64,000 nt of DNA, taken from the NCBI GenBank assembly GCA_034766995.1, contig CM068313.1:12769512-12833511 (forward strand). The letters run 5' to 3'. How positions within the stretch are numbered: the first letter of the stretch is position 1; each line of letters starts with the position of its first letter. The position numbers and the translations under genes were made by a program. The DNA is from Acanthacorydalis orientalis (lineage: Eukaryota; Arthropoda; Insecta; Megaloptera; Corydalidae). Below, piece by piece: positions 32,595 to 45,071 of the stretch. The notes below the pieces were generated by a model. The model did no database searches and had not been told where the DNA came from. It saw only the letters and a program-made list of their open reading frames with translations.

Positions 32595-32645
32595 ATTGTA
32601 TGCGATAGTGAATTTAGCCACAGTGCCAAACTATAACTGTGTATT
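32595..32645 (+). repeat. Fold-back repeat family A, outer end only
   Basis: Contains GATAGTGAATTTAGCCACAG then TGCCAAAC, the distal end of a family A arm, without the central part. Confidence 0.5.
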
Positions 32646-33004
32646 ATGTACGGTGATTTTATTAATTAATATTTGAATAAAATGTGTTTTTTTTTCAGTG
32701 TTGTAAATAATAAAAATAATTGTTGATTTTGATATGTTTTTAAAATTAGTCTATTACTTGATAATTTTGTTTCAAACTCTGTAAATTTACATTCTATTTA
32801 ATCCAATATTTGAAAAAATAATATTAAAAAAAAACATTTTTTAAAAATATAAACTAACATTGAAAATATAAATATATAAAAAATGTATAACAGGGAAATG
32901 TATGTATTATAACTCGAACATAACACAATATTAAGAATGTAAAATGGAATAACACGAGTGTCAAGTACTATTAAATGATAATTTTGGAACAACAGTTTGT
33001 TCAT

Positions 33005-33325
33005 TGTATAATATTTACAGATCTGATTCATGTTGGCGGATCAGAAAGTACTTTCCGCTCCGTAGACAATGCAAACTGCACAGATACACGTATATACATC
33101 CATATTTGCACCGTAAGGACAATTTATAAAACGAGGGGTCAGATGCTCAGTTCGAAAGGGTCTCAGAACCCCTGCTCGTAATTAGATTGTAACAAGAGTT
33201 GATTCGATTACCAGCACCAGACGCTCGCATAAACAAAATTAATGTCACATCGCTGTAAGTTATTTGTTTGGTCTTACGAACGGCTAACGGGAAACGTCAT
33301 CGCAATGTATCGTATTTAATTTCGT
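33005..33325. other. GC-richer unique island, candidate regulatory DNA
   Basis: About 320 bp of complex sequence includes TTCATGTTGGCGGATCAGAA, CCGCTCCGTAGACAATGCAA, GGTCTCAGAACCCCTGCTCG and CGAACGGCTAACGGGAAACG. It is not repetitive, no coding frame is convincing, and it stands out from AT-rich flanks. Proposed as a candidate non-coding regulatory element of the mab-21 landscape. Confidence 0.35.
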
Positions 33326-33507
33326 TATGTTTTTAATTTAGATGAATTATTGAAAATCTATTTCAGTATTAAGTAATGGACGTGAATGTACAGTGATGGA
33401 TTCGTTTTTATACATTAACTGCTATATAGTAATAAAATGGTAAAACATTTTGCTCAGATAATGGGTGGATTTTCAAATTTTTAGAATTATGGAGTTTAAA
33501 CAAACGT

Positions 33508-33714
33508 GTATATATATATATATATAATTTTGTTATAACTTCAACAACACCAATGAAGAAGACCTAGAAAAAATCGTAGATTGAGAACAGGAGACTGAAA
33601 TGATTTTGTTATTTGTAGATTTGTATCCAGTAGACAACGTAGTTCGATACGATAGATCTCTCTCTCTCTCTCCATATATATATATATATATATATATATA
33701 ATGTGTGTGTGTGT
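33508..33714. repeat. Cluster of TA, TC and TG microsatellites
   Basis: (TA)n at about 33,508-33,526. A compound tract at about 33,655-33,714 then runs (TC)n, (AT)n and (GT)n in succession. The ORF crossing it on the minus strand is artefactual. Confidence 0.85.
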
Positions 33715-34447
33715 TGGTCTACCACAATGAACTTTCGACACTAAACAACAATTGGCGCGATCATTTCAGTCATCTGTTCTTAATCTACGATTTTATTTTC
33801 TTCCATACCAGGTTTTTCCAGATCTTCTTCATTCGTGTCACTACATTAGTATTTAATTTATTGTTGTTTCTGGAAATCTTTCAGTCCCAACATTTGTATA
33901 TAATCTCCTTTGTATTGAACGTTAAACGTTTATTGAATTCTCTCTCACTTACAACAACAATAGTAGTTTATAATTAATTATGAAAAAATATTTTTATTCA
34001 GTTTTTTTTAAATGAAACGCGTTTAGAAATGTTTAATTTCTAGTTTTTGCAAGTAAAAAATTCAAAAAACATGCAAAAGAATAATACTGTAAACATTACT
34101 TACAACATTTAACAAACAATAAAATGTTTGAAAAATTGTATAGTGGATTACAATTGTAAAATAAGAACAATATTTATTTAAGGATTCATTGGAGGTACAG
34201 ATAAAAAATACAAAATTCTAAATTCGCAAACATTTTCACTTAGTAAATAGTAAAAGCAGTTGTAAGAAACCTAATTGATATTCTAACCCTTAAACACGAA
34301 TTAATAATTTTTTTTCTTTTGTCATAATATGAATAATTTATTTTTTTGATTACATTTAACAATATGTAGCTGTAAAAAATGTTTTAAACGGTATACAGAA
34401 TCGATTTAATACAAATGTTTATCAACTTCTTAGTATTTTCATATATA

Positions 34448-35005
34448 TTAGGTTGGTGGGAAAATAATTGCGGTTTTTATTTTGTGAATTCTAACCTTTT
34501 TTTTCAATAAAAGTGTCATTTCATCGTATTCATATTGATATCATTTAAAAATGCTGTTTCGGTCTGTATTTCAGTAACATCGACTTTGGTTTTATTATTA
34601 ATTTTGCTTCAAACTGGGATATTGAATTAAAGATGCAAAAGTAGCAAATAAGAGAATTTCTTTTGTATGACTTTAAAACGGGTAGCAAAGTAGCAGAAAA
34701 TGCTCGTAAACTAAACGATGCTTTGTGTGTGGGTACTGTTAAGGAACGTACGGTGCAATGGTGGTTCCAAAAATTTCGTACTGGAGACGAGAGCCTTGAA
34801 GATGAAGAAGGTCAAGGGCGTCCTTCTTTAGTTCATAACGACCAACTGAAGGTGTCAGTCGAATCAGAACCACTACAATTCTAGACATTGCACAAAAGTT
34901 AGACATTAATCATACAACAATTGTGGATCACTTGAAGCTACTTAAATTAAAAAAACGTTATGACTTGGATGATCATAGACCGTAATTATGTTTCAACCAA
35001 CTTAA
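34448..35005 (+). mobile_element. Mariner deletion derivative with both terminal repeats
   Basis: The left end TTAGGTTGGTGGGAAAATAA and the complement of the right end (TTAAGTTGGTTGAAACATAA) form the terminal inverted repeats. TA lies on each side (34,446-34,447 and 35,006-35,007). Inside is only the N-terminal helix-turn-helix half of a transposase: YDFKTGSKVAENARKLNDAL, ERTVQWWFQKFRTGDESLED, and after a frameshift near 34,856 LDIAQKLDINHTTIVDHLKL. A stop at codon 4 (34,642 TAG) and loss of the whole catalytic half leave a 558-bp non-autonomous element. The ends match the cecropia/Hsmar1-like mariner group as I know it. Confidence 0.92.
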
Positions 35006-35269
35006 TACTTTACACATTCTTAAAAATTCTAATTCATATAAAGCAGATATTTATGATTACTAGGGCTGAAACAGTCATACAATTAAACTTATTTTCAACT
35101 TAAAGTACCTTCGAGGCATTTCTAAAATAGTTTAACTAAGAACTAGATCTTAATATATACGGAACTCTGCGTTAATTCAGTTTTAACAGTACACAACAAT
35201 TCACTAAAGATAAAAATAGCGCAATCGTTAAACACCTGGTACACAGAACATACTACAACCATTTATGTT

Positions 35270-35490
35270 TTACGAGGTCTATAAGAACTTAATCCATTTG
35301 AATTAGAGCGAGGGATTACGCTCTCGACAAACAGCACGAGGGCCATCTCATCTTACATGTCGTCGATCTCAAAAGCCACACATAATGTTTCTCTAATCAC
35401 CAATATGTTATCTACTAATTCGTCACAGGCTGATTTTATACTTTTAAGTTGTGCGGTGATTCATCGGTTCCGTGGATGCTTTTAAACAAA
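35270..35490. other. GC-richer unique island, candidate regulatory DNA
   Basis: Contains GAGCGAGGGATTACGCTCTC, GACAAACAGCACGAGGGCC, CATCTTACATGTCGTCGATC and GTGATTCATCGGTTCCGTGG in otherwise AT-rich intron. It is neither repetitive nor coding by eye. Possible conserved non-coding element. Confidence 0.3.
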
Positions 35491-37599
35491 CGTAAATTGA
35501 AATGTTATGCTGTAGGTTGAAATTTATTTATTCCAGTATCAAGTAATCCCACAAGTAATGTTCGTTTTCATGTTCAAACGTATCTAGAGTTTTAGAGATA
35601 AACGTTATTTTTTTTAATATTCTGTTTTGTGTCGTTTGCAACATAATACAAGCATATTACTTATTATAATTCCAAATGAATAAAAAATAGGTTAAAATCT
35701 AATCGTTAAAGTGCAATTTTTAATTCAGTTATACGAATTAAACCAAATTTACCTCGATTTCACTTATAAAATTCGAAGAGAATGATGTAAAATCAAAAAC
35801 AAATCAAGTATGGAACATTCTGTTGAAATTTAAAACAGTTAAATACAATGAACTTTTAGAGAGGATTCTTATTTGAAATCCTCTACCATTGAAATTTTTA
35901 ATTCTACCTGTTCGAAAAATTACAGAACAAAGAAAACAAAAGGGACTTGTTTAAAAATATAAACATGTGTGAGTGTAAGAATACATTATACGATGGATCG
36001 ATTTGACAATTTCAGCCATGTGATCCATCTATTTCTTAAAAAAAGATGCGTATCGCTTACAACAACGGTTGACAGTCTGTATAGCCGGATACAAAATACC
36101 ACTGAGAGACAGTGAAACCTGTCACCAATTAGAAACGATAAATGATAACAATACAAGACTGTAAATGAGTATAAAAAATGGTAATCCACTTATATATATA
36201 CAGTATTATATAAGGTATATATAAGGTATATATAAGGTTTCGTTTAGATGTTTTAATATAAGAGGCTTTTATTAAAAAAAAATATGAATGCAAATCTATA
36301 AAAGTCTATTAAAAATCATAATATTTCAATATTTGTTAATACAGTTTTTTTAAAGATGTAAATTTTTACCATGCATTTTAAAAATGTCTTTTATTTATAT
36401 AATAAAGTATTGCTGAATTTGACATGGGACAAAAAATTAGCTATCAGTATCAATGCAGTAGTGTATTAAAAAGAATACGAACAGATACACTGGTTCAAGG
36501 TGTTAGCCAACAAAGAGCTGCGGTATCTAAAAAGCTGCAAAAGAAATAAATCTCATACAAAAGATTCGAAACAATTTCCAATCAATTTGGAAATTTGATT
36601 GATAAGAATCAAAGTCTAAAACTAAAAAGTGTTACTTACAGAACAATGTAATAAAATTTTAGAGACGATTATCATATCACAATCAAAGTTTAAGGGAATG
36701 GACATTTAAAACTAATGAAATATACTGTAAATTTGATTCAGATTTTCGATGAATTTTCTAATAAAGGTATTAATGCAGAAACTGGACTATTTCAAAAGTA
36801 TTTAAAGCTAGTAAAATAAGAGTAAAAGAGACAAAAAATGGATAGAATTACAGTTTATGGATTTTATTGTTAGATAGATCTTTTGTGAATCTGCCAAGCC
36901 TGTACTTGAAATTATTTTTGTTTGGCCTGCGTCTATTGACTATTTTTTTATCAATCCCAAACTGAGTTCGATAAAAATATTCTTTAACTCGATAATGATT
37001 CAAAAAAATGACAAATCCAGGTTCACCTTCAATTGAATACGAATATACAAAGAAGATTTTAATGAAATTACTGATTAATTTACAAAAATTAACGTTAAAA
37101 ATAAAAACCTATAACTTCTATATTTATCATTGAAGCATAGGCTGGGTGTTAAGGCTGAATTTCCTGTCTGTGTTTCTTATATAAGATAAAGAGCAGTATT
37201 AATTGATTGTTTTTTTTTAATTTCTAGTTTGATTATGATAGTGTAATAATTAAAAGGTTAGTAAATAAACTTTCTATCTGTTTCAATTTTTAAATTGTCT
37301 ATAAATGAAAGTGTAAAGAAAGATTTTCCACGGATGCTAAATATTTTAAACATGCACTCAGTCCAATGACATTTTTATTAAAAATTGAGAATATAATTAA
37401 ACCGAAAAACGAATCAAATAGTGTTAGTTAAATTATAATCATATATAATTATCTGTTAATTTATATAGATTAAAGACAAAAATAATACACGAGATGAAAA
37501 GTTTAAAGCATGTTTTGACGAAGAAACATAACAATTAAGAACATAATTAAAACATCATTTCTTTTAACGATATGTACACTGAATTAGAAGAGACTACCA

Positions 37600-37870
37600 G
37601 TTAATAATTTCCTGTATTTTTACATGTAGTCATTCGATAATGTACATAAATATACATAAATGTGAGAATAAACGATGTGTGTGTGTAATTTGTGTGTCAA
37701 GAGACCATATTGTATCGACTTAAAAGTATCGCCACATTAATTTCGAAGCTCGACAAAATTCATTCATATTTCACAGCTCGGATTATTAAGATAAACAGCT
37801 TCTTAATTATTTGGAACAGACGTTAGCGAAACGTCAACTGTAATTTATGGTCTCGATGGTATTTTATCTT
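37600..37870. other. Unique island with homeodomain-type sites, candidate regulatory DNA
   Basis: Complex sequence including GAGACCATATTGTATCGAC, AGCTCGGATTATTAAGATAA (a TAAT/GGATTA-type site) and ACGTTAGCGAAACGTCAACT. It ends just before the long TA/CA microsatellite. Candidate only. Confidence 0.28.
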
Positions 37871-37947
37871 CTGTGATTTTTTTTCAATATGTTTTATTTC
37901 CTTGTGCATCATCGAGATAATTTATTTTTTGTGTAACGGTTGATTGT

Positions 37948-38074
<127 letters not shown>

Positions 38075-38331
38075 TATACATTAATTTGAAATGAAAATGT
38101 TTCATGATGATTTTTATTCAGACTTTAATTATTAATTTAATTAAAAACTTAATAATTTACTTAATTATTAAATTTTTAATTAAATTTAAAAATATAACTA
38201 GCGTTAAATCTTTCAAAAATATAAATAACTATAATGATAATTGAAGACTGTGTTTAAATTGTCGTTATAGACAAAATTGGACGAGACTATTCATTTGCAA
38301 GAAAATAAATAATTATAAATTAATATAAAAG

Positions 38332-38334
<3 letters not shown>

Positions 38335-38366
<32 letters not shown>

Positions 38367-38367
38367 A
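38335..38367. repeat. (TA)n microsatellite
   Basis: Simple (AT)n run ending ATGTAT. Confidence 0.93.
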
Positions 38368-38519
38368 ATTTAACAGAAATTCTTCAGATTTTTATCAAAT
38401 ATTTGTAGATAATATGCAAATATTAGTTTAGATTTATTTAAATAATCATCTATGAAAAGTTTTAATAAATAAAAACACTCAAAAATAATTATTTTACACA
38501 AAATGTAAAGCTTTTTTAT

Positions 38520-39010
38520 CACAATGCAGTTTTGATACTGTAGCTAAATTCAATTTCACAAATTAATCATTTTCCGCCCCCTCATACCTCTAAAAAACTA
38601 CTTATTTTACCTTTTTGTAAAATAAGTACAATGATTAAACTTATTCACTAATTCTATATTGTGTCTTAGTGTCCTATTTTAATGGAAAATAATTCCTTAT
38701 CTTCAGATTAGAACCAAAACAAATAATAAAATATTTTACTATTATCATGAAGATGTTTCTTACTTAATTGAAAATATTTTAGCGAATAGAATGAACATAG
38801 TTTTTCATTTTAAGTAAAAAAATGTTAACTTCAACTGTTGCTGAACAACTGTAAACTTAAATTATCAGGTAAATAAAAATGCGCTTAGAATCAAAATCAT
38901 CAATAATTATTTATTGAAATTTTTGATCTGAAATCTTTCTTTTGGTTCATGACATGAAAAAAAAATCACTCAGGAAAGTAAATTTTGTCCCAGTACCAGA
39001 ATTGAATTGT
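38520..39010. repeat. Fold-back repeat family A, two separated arms
   Basis: A reverse outer end (TTTTGATACTGTAGCTAAAT, then CAATTTCACAAATTAATC) lies at 38,527-38,570. A forward arm (CAAAATCATCAATAATTATT, TATTGAAATTTTTGATCTG, then CCCAGTACCAGAATTGAAT) lies at about 38,885-39,008. The 300 bp between them show nothing recognisable. Confidence 0.5.
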
Positions 39011-39501
39011 GAAGAAAAATTAATTTAACATTTGATGATTATCTTTTTCTAACGTATACCTTAACTTCCAAAATTATATTTTTATTAACTTCTTTATTCT
39101 AGTCTCAAATAATTCTATTTATAACAGAACAAACCTGAATTTATTTCATTATTGAATCGACATTTATGACATGTTCCTAAATCTATAAAAATCCTTTCAT
39201 GGAATTAAACGAAAAGGAAAATTGTATATGAATAATTTTGAATTGAGCTAAAAATTAGACATTTTTTCTGTCCGGTTCTGATGAACTTGTGTTGAATTAA
39301 AGCGATATTTAATCAAACAGTCGAGTTTGGAGAATGAACATCACTTTTTCTGAAATTCAGTACGTTTAGGAATTTGACCGAATTTTTCAAAACAGTTAAA
39401 TAATATTTACTATTAGTATTTTTTCAATTCACTTCTATAAAGATAATTAATAGTTTTAAAAACCATATGTGTTTAATATTATTTCACACACTTACATATA
39501 T

Positions 39502-39502
39502 T

Positions 39503-39565
<63 letters not shown>
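39502..39565. repeat. (CA)n(TA)n microsatellite
   Basis: (AC)n at about 39,502-39,517 passes directly into (AT)n to 39,565. Confidence 0.95.
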
Positions 39566-39569
<4 letters not shown>

Positions 39570-40153
39570 TTAAAAAAAAGTATTATAAAATGTAACATTC
39601 ATAATGAATTTATAAGACAGAATGTCATATCTGTACCTCATACAAATACTTTCATACACGTACTTAATGAGTTCCAAAATCGCCATATTAAATTACAGAT
39701 AGTTTTGTCTAGACAACAGTACCACCCATATGCACGTATCCGAAACATTTCCGCAAATATGCTACTAATTTTAAGCAGAACTAAATTGGATGTATCCGTT
39801 CCAGCATCATAAACATGTTTTCGATTTTCCGTTCAGTAAAGGACATTTGTATGTGTGTGTGTGTGAGTTTTTTTTTTGTTTGAGTTTAAATAAGTATGTG
39901 TATTCAAAGATGATTATGAATTATTTCACACGAATAAGAGAGTAATAATATGTAACTATAGACATTGCACGTATTAAAAACGGTGCAGTAAAAAATTGTT
40001 ACTGAATCGTTGTCTTTTTATGTGAAAGCCTTTAAGAATGGATTGAGGAGAAGCAGTAAGAATTAAAACCTTTGTTCCTTATTGAAACTTTGATATAGTG
40101 AATTTATTGTTCTAGGCAATTGTATTTATAATAATTGTTATTATTAAATATTC

Positions 40154-40175
40154 ATATATATATATATATATATAC
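40154..40175. repeat. Short (TA)n microsatellite
   Basis: About 11 TA units ending in CACTTT. Confidence 0.9.
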
Positions 40176-40274
40176 ACTTTAAGAAATAAAGAAGGGAATA
40201 ATATAAAATAATTAATAAATGATACAATCTTTCACAAATGAATTCTTATGGTCAAAATATTCAATAAAATATTA

Positions 40275-40425
40275 CTGGTTATTTTTGATTGTTGCTTTGA
40301 AGATGATGGTATTGCTATCGAAACTCGTATAAGAAACAATCAATAATATAAATCATTACCGATCATTTTATATTGTTGCTTTTATTCAATTCAGTAGTGG
40401 TGCAATCATCTTTAGAATGTCAATG
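40275..40425. repeat. Fold-back repeat family A, both arms, compact copy
   Basis: TTATTTTTGATTGTTGCTTT and GAAGATGATGGTATTGCTAT are followed by GAAACAATCAATAATA. The complementary TATTGTTGCTTTTATTC and GGTGCAATCATCTTTAGAA come next, so arms of both orientations lie within 150 bp. Confidence 0.55.
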
Positions 40426-40914
40426 TGTTAAACTCTGCTAGGACTGATAAGCTCTGCCTGTGTTAAACTTATCATTATTTTATTTTATCAAAGATGAATT
40501 ACTTTCAAGAGTATCGTATTCAATAAACATATTAAGTATACATTTTTTGCAAGTTATACGCGCTATAACACCTTTCCTAAAGCTGAACAAATCATTTCTG
40601 CGGCTTGGGCAGTGCTTTTTCAACAAGAATGCGAAAAGTATACAATGTTTGAAATGTTTTTTTTCGTATGCCATCGTATTCATTACTGTTTTGTGAGGTT
40701 ATGCCAATTGCTTGACTAAGATATAATGTTTCTAAATGTTAAGTTTAGCACTTCTAAATCCTGAAACGACGAGAAAATAATTTAATTTAAAACAGCTATC
40801 ACTGATTCGATTTAAAGCCAAGAAATTAATTTTTACAACTAATAAAATCTGTTTCATTTAATCTATTTGTGCATTTTTAAAACAAACTCTGCACAAGTAA
40901 ACATCTTATTTGTA

Positions 40915-41065
40915 TCTTAAGGCTCTGAGGATGATGGCGTTTCAATAACCTACAATAAAAATGATCAATAATCAACTATTGAACATTTTTGACTACAGAA
41001 ATTGTTTGCATTTTGTAGATTGAACAAATAATTCATTTCTGAAATTGAATTTCACAGTCAGAGTG
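40915..41065 (+). repeat. Fold-back repeat family A, one arm
   Basis: GGCTCTGAGGATGATGGCGT, AAATGATCAATAATCAACTA, TTGAACATTTTTGAC, then CATTTCTGAAATTGAATTT. It lies immediately beside the mariner at 41,087. Confidence 0.65.
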
Positions 41066-41086
41066 TTAGAAGAGTATTGTAAAGTA

Positions 41087-41591
41087 TCAGGTAGGTAGAA
41101 AAATAATTGCGGTTTATGATATTCAAATTCATATATTTTTTTTTAATTTAAACGGTTTTCAGTGGTCTAGAATTGTTGGATGACTAACGCTTCACTTTTG
41201 TACAAGCTGTCGAATTGTTGTGAGTGGTTTTGATTAAACTAACGCCTTCAGTTGGTCGTTATGAACTGAATGAGGATGACCGTGACCTTCTTCATCTTAA
41301 AGGCTCTCGTCCCTAGCAGGAAATTTTTGAAATCATCATTGCACCGTACGTTCCTTAACAGTAATCATATCAAAAGCATTATCTCAAGTACCTAAATTAT
41401 CCAAATTAATCACAATAGCCCAATTTTAAACAAAATTAATAATAAAACCAAAATCTGTATTACCAAAATACAGATAAAAAAATACAATTTAAAATGACAT
41501 TAACATGAACACGATGAAACGAAACTTTCATTAAAAAAATAAGGTTACAACTCAGAAAATAAATACCGCAATTATTTTCTTACCAATCTAA
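41087..41591 (-). mobile_element. Mariner deletion derivative, second copy
   Basis: The ends TCAGGTAGGTAGAAAAATAA and, on the complement, TTAGATTGGTAAGAAAATAA match those of the 34,448 copy. TA flanks both sides (41,085-41,086 and 41,592-41,593). The transposase remnant reads on the minus strand: the complement holds GGGACGAGAGCC, then a GATGAAGAAGGTCACGG block equal to the DESLEDEEGQG region. Only the N-terminal quarter survives, with several frame breaks. At 505 bp it is a non-autonomous relic of the same family. Confidence 0.88.
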
Positions 41592-41794
41592 TATTATGAG
41601 ATCTTACGACAATCCATAAAACATATTTTTTTATTATTTATATATAATAACTTTCATTTCAAAAAGACACTGTATTAAATGAATTAATTTAAAGCCTTAT
41701 TTTTACATAACTATTCAAAATTTGTCGGAAAGATGTAACGCTAAGTGTATTTTTTTATAAATGACTTTTAGTGTATTTATTTTTTAATTTCTGT

Positions 41795-41935
41795 ACCTTA
41801 ACGCTCTAAAAATGATGGAATTTCTATCGAAATGCGGATGAGCAAATAATTAATTATTGAATATTTCTGATTATAATTTTTTGTGATTTGTGAGGTGAGT
41901 GGAAAGTTTAAATGTGAAAATGAATTTAACAAGAA
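41795..41935 (+). repeat. Fold-back repeat family A, one arm
   Basis: TTAACGCTCTAAAAATGATG, CTATCGAAATGCGGATGAGC, TTAATTATTGAATATTTCTG, then GTGATTTGTGAGGTGAGTGG. One of the clearest examples of the GTTTGTGAGGTGAGTG block. Confidence 0.65.
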
Positions 41936-42084
41936 CTAGAAAATATATTGTGTCTAAATTATACTTTGTCAGTTCCTATTTCTCATATTTCTCTTTTGGG
42001 TTACAGCCATTTTGATACACTATCTTCCGAGATTTGTATTTTTTTTTTGTTATTTTTATGTGTTTAAGTAAATAGATGAATTGC

Positions 42085-42215
42085 ACTTCGACGCTCAGAG
42101 GATGATCGTTATAACTAATAATAAAAATGATCAATAATCAAATACTGATCAAATATAATTCTAGAGGTTTAGGGAAAAAGAATGAAAAATTAATTTGTAA
42201 AAGTGATTTAGCTAC
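42085..42215 (+). repeat. Fold-back repeat family A, one arm
   Basis: TTCGACGCTCAGAGGATGAT, AAATGATCAATAATCAAATA, then GTAAAAGTGATTTAGCTACG. It lies 150 bp beyond the previous arm in the same orientation. Confidence 0.6.
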
Positions 42216-42674
42216 GGCTCTAAATCCCATGATTACAAAAATACACGTTCCTCCAAATTTTATTTTAAATCTCCTCTGAAAGTCATTTCCGTCTACTTAG
42301 CTATACGTGCATTCGATTTAATGAATGTATTTTTTCGGAGTTGAAAAAAACCACTATGCCCTCTAATCACGCCACACATTGAACCAATATATTAAACAAT
42401 TAGTGTAAAAATTCTCCACAGTATATTCCGTTTTTTTACCCAATAATGTATGTATGAGTGTACATGTTTGTAAGTTTTTTTTTATACACAAAATTCTTGT
42501 ATAAAAAGCATCCGGTGAAAGATTTATGAACTTGTCATGTACATGTTAATGTTGTTTTCTTTCTTTTTTTAACATTTTAAATACACTCGTGAATCGTTCA
42601 ATTTTTTTCAGTATAGGTAATTAGTGTCACTGTTCACGCAAAATACATTTTATGGATACCGAATTAGAACCACA

Positions 42675-42677
<3 letters not shown>

Positions 42678-42735
<58 letters not shown>
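42678..42735. repeat. (TA)n microsatellite
   Basis: Uninterrupted run of about 29 TA units. Confidence 0.95.
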
Positions 42736-42740
<5 letters not shown>

Positions 42741-43504
42741 GCCTATATGTTATTTTCTTGTTAACACTATGTTTCTGTATATGAATTGAGTTAATAATTT
42801 AAGAAAAAAATAATTTTTAACGTTGATTGCTATCGTTGTTAGCAAGAATATAATTTCAGGTATATCTGACAGTAAGATAAACTGTTCAAAAATATGAAAT
42901 ATATTATTCAGTGAATTACGTTTATATGAATATTTTAATATTCATTTCATCAAATGTATGATTCCATTAAGTGGTGTTTACAGCAGTGATTTCATTTATA
43001 AACTCAATAAAGAAAGAAAGAAATAGAAAAACAACAAGTATATACAAAGTTTAATTTGTATAATTTATGATCCGTTCATTTCGAAAGATTTTTGTCAAAA
43101 TTAAAATTTGGTGAAGTAAATAAGTTGTTTTTTATAAAAACGTAGCGTATTTAACAATAATTTCTTAAAAATGAAAGGGACCTTCGATGACTAATATTAA
43201 TCAATACGAATAACCGAAGAATTACAAAATTATGTAATTTGTATTTTGTTTTTTTGAATAACTATTTAAGAATAACTTCTTCATTTTATAATTTATTCTT
43301 TTTGTAATAATCATGGATTAAAATTATTTTTTTAAAAAAATAAAATACGTATTGATGAATGTTTAATTTTTCATAAATGTAGTTGTGGATGAAATGTACA
43401 GCTTTCATGGACATTTCTTTTAAGAACGGATTGAGTAAAGGAATATAAATAAACAATAAACTAGTGCTTTGAACACTTTCGTTCTTTTACATTATTTAAG
43501 TTTT

Positions 43505-43795
43505 AGTTTTCTAATATTAATTTCAGCACGTGCGGTATCTTTCAAAGGATTTGAACGACTTTATTTCCTGTTTTAGGTCCGTTTATATATGCTTTACTTG
43601 TGATTCGATTTACATTAATATACATACACCCAAAGGTTCAAAACAGAATTAAAATCAGTTATCAAAATGTATCTGAACAAGGAACTCTTACTGAACCTCA
43701 AGACAGAAATTCAAATGGTTTAAAAGGATGAAGATTACTAAGATAATGCATCAAACAAGCCCAAAAACAGGTATAAAAACAAACAAATTTCTACC
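43505..43795 (+). repeat. Dispersed repeat family B, copy 2
   Basis: TTTTCTAATATTAATTTCAG then CACGTGCGGTATCTTTC matches the start of copy 1. Further on, AGATTACTAAGATAATGCAT and AACAGGTATAAAAACAAAC match copies 3 and 4. Diverged. Confidence 0.4.
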
Positions 43796-44267
43796 ACAAG
43801 AATTGACATGTTAAGCGAACGCATTTTTACATTAATTATTGCTATAAAACAAATTTTAATATTTTACAATGAAACAATCCATGTTTCGAACTTAACTGAT
43901 TTATACCGAAAAGTGTGCTATACGTAGTCATATCTGAGAATAAAATTTCAGATAAGAAACTGAAATCAAAATAGTTCAAGGGAGATGATTTTTTTAAAAA
44001 AAATCGTTCTACGTTCTAAATTTTTACACGTACTTATTTTTTTGATTTGTAATTCTATATAATTAATCAATTGACGGAAGAGAAAATAAATATGATATAT
44101 ATTTCAATAAATAATATTAAATTAAATTAAATATTTCAATCAATAGACACATAAATTCATGTTTTATATAGATATTATCTTTACTTGCAGCATCGCTTGT
44201 TTTGATTCATAAATATTCAGTTTCTTCAAATATATCTTTAAAATTTAGTGCAATATTAATTATTAAT

Positions 44268-44269
<2 letters not shown>

Positions 44270-44359
<90 letters not shown>
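44270..44359. repeat. (CA)n(TA)n(TG)n microsatellite forming a perfect palindrome
   Basis: (CA)18 at 44,270-44,305 is followed by (TA)n to 44,340 and then (TG)9 to 44,359. Since TG repeats complement CA repeats, about 44,287-44,359 is one uninterrupted inverted repeat. Confidence 0.95.
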
Positions 44360-44529
44360 ACATATATACATAGAGTATAAGAATATCTGAATTTATGATA
44401 ATGCTTAGTTACCACTTTAAATATGATGTTAATGGCTAAAAAAAGGATACAGATCTATCGCACGCGGCGAATAAATTTCAAACGAAATGGTGCATTAAAA
44501 CGAGTAAACAATTTCAACTAGAACTAAAG

Positions 44530-44652
44530 TGTTGACATATTTGACATGTGACCGCAAGATGAGACGGACACGACGTGGCGGACGGAAGACGAAAAATTGG
44601 CGCTGGTGTCGCCAACATGGCGCTATGTCGTCGGCGCGTTCTTCAGTTCAGT

Positions 44653-44725
<73 letters not shown>

Positions 44726-44890
44726 ATATTTTACTTACACACATATACCTAAATCGCTAGAACACATATGAAAGTAATTTATGGAGCACTTTGCGCCAGT
44801 TTCATCTTTTCTCCCTTCGCGTCGGCCACGCCGTGCGACGTTTAACACATGTCACAGATCACAGTATCCTGTTGGACATATATCTTCAGT
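44530..44890. other. CpG-rich island pair around a (TA)n tract, candidate regulatory DNA
   Basis: 44,555-44,645 holds CGACGTGGCGGACGGAAGAC, an inverted repeat TTGGCG...CGCCAA and the YY1/Pho-type motif AACATGGCG (44,614-44,622). After (TA)n at 44,655-44,722 comes a second island at 44,780-44,850 (CTTCGCGTCGGCCACGCCGT). They are among the most CpG-rich sequences in the intron outside the mab-21 promoter. Candidate promoter or Polycomb-type element for mab-21. An ORF crossing the TA tract is spurious. Confidence 0.4.
44655..44722. repeat. (TA)n microsatellite
   Basis: About 33 TA units placed between two CpG-rich islands. Confidence 0.95.
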
Positions 44891-45032
44891 ATTTAACAGT
44901 ACAGTCCGTCAATGTGTTTGTTCGAATGAGGTTCGTTAAACGTTTTCGTTGAAAACGTTCAAATAAACAAATTGTGTCTCTATCCCATCTGTTGACATTC
45001 TCATAATTTTCATCCCAATTACCATGAATCTT

Positions 45033-45033
<1 letters not shown>

Positions 45034-45070
<37 letters not shown>
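45034..45070. repeat. (TA)n(CA)n microsatellite
   Basis: (AT)n to about 45,062 followed by ACACACAC. Confidence 0.93.
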
Positions 45071-45071
<1 letters not shown>

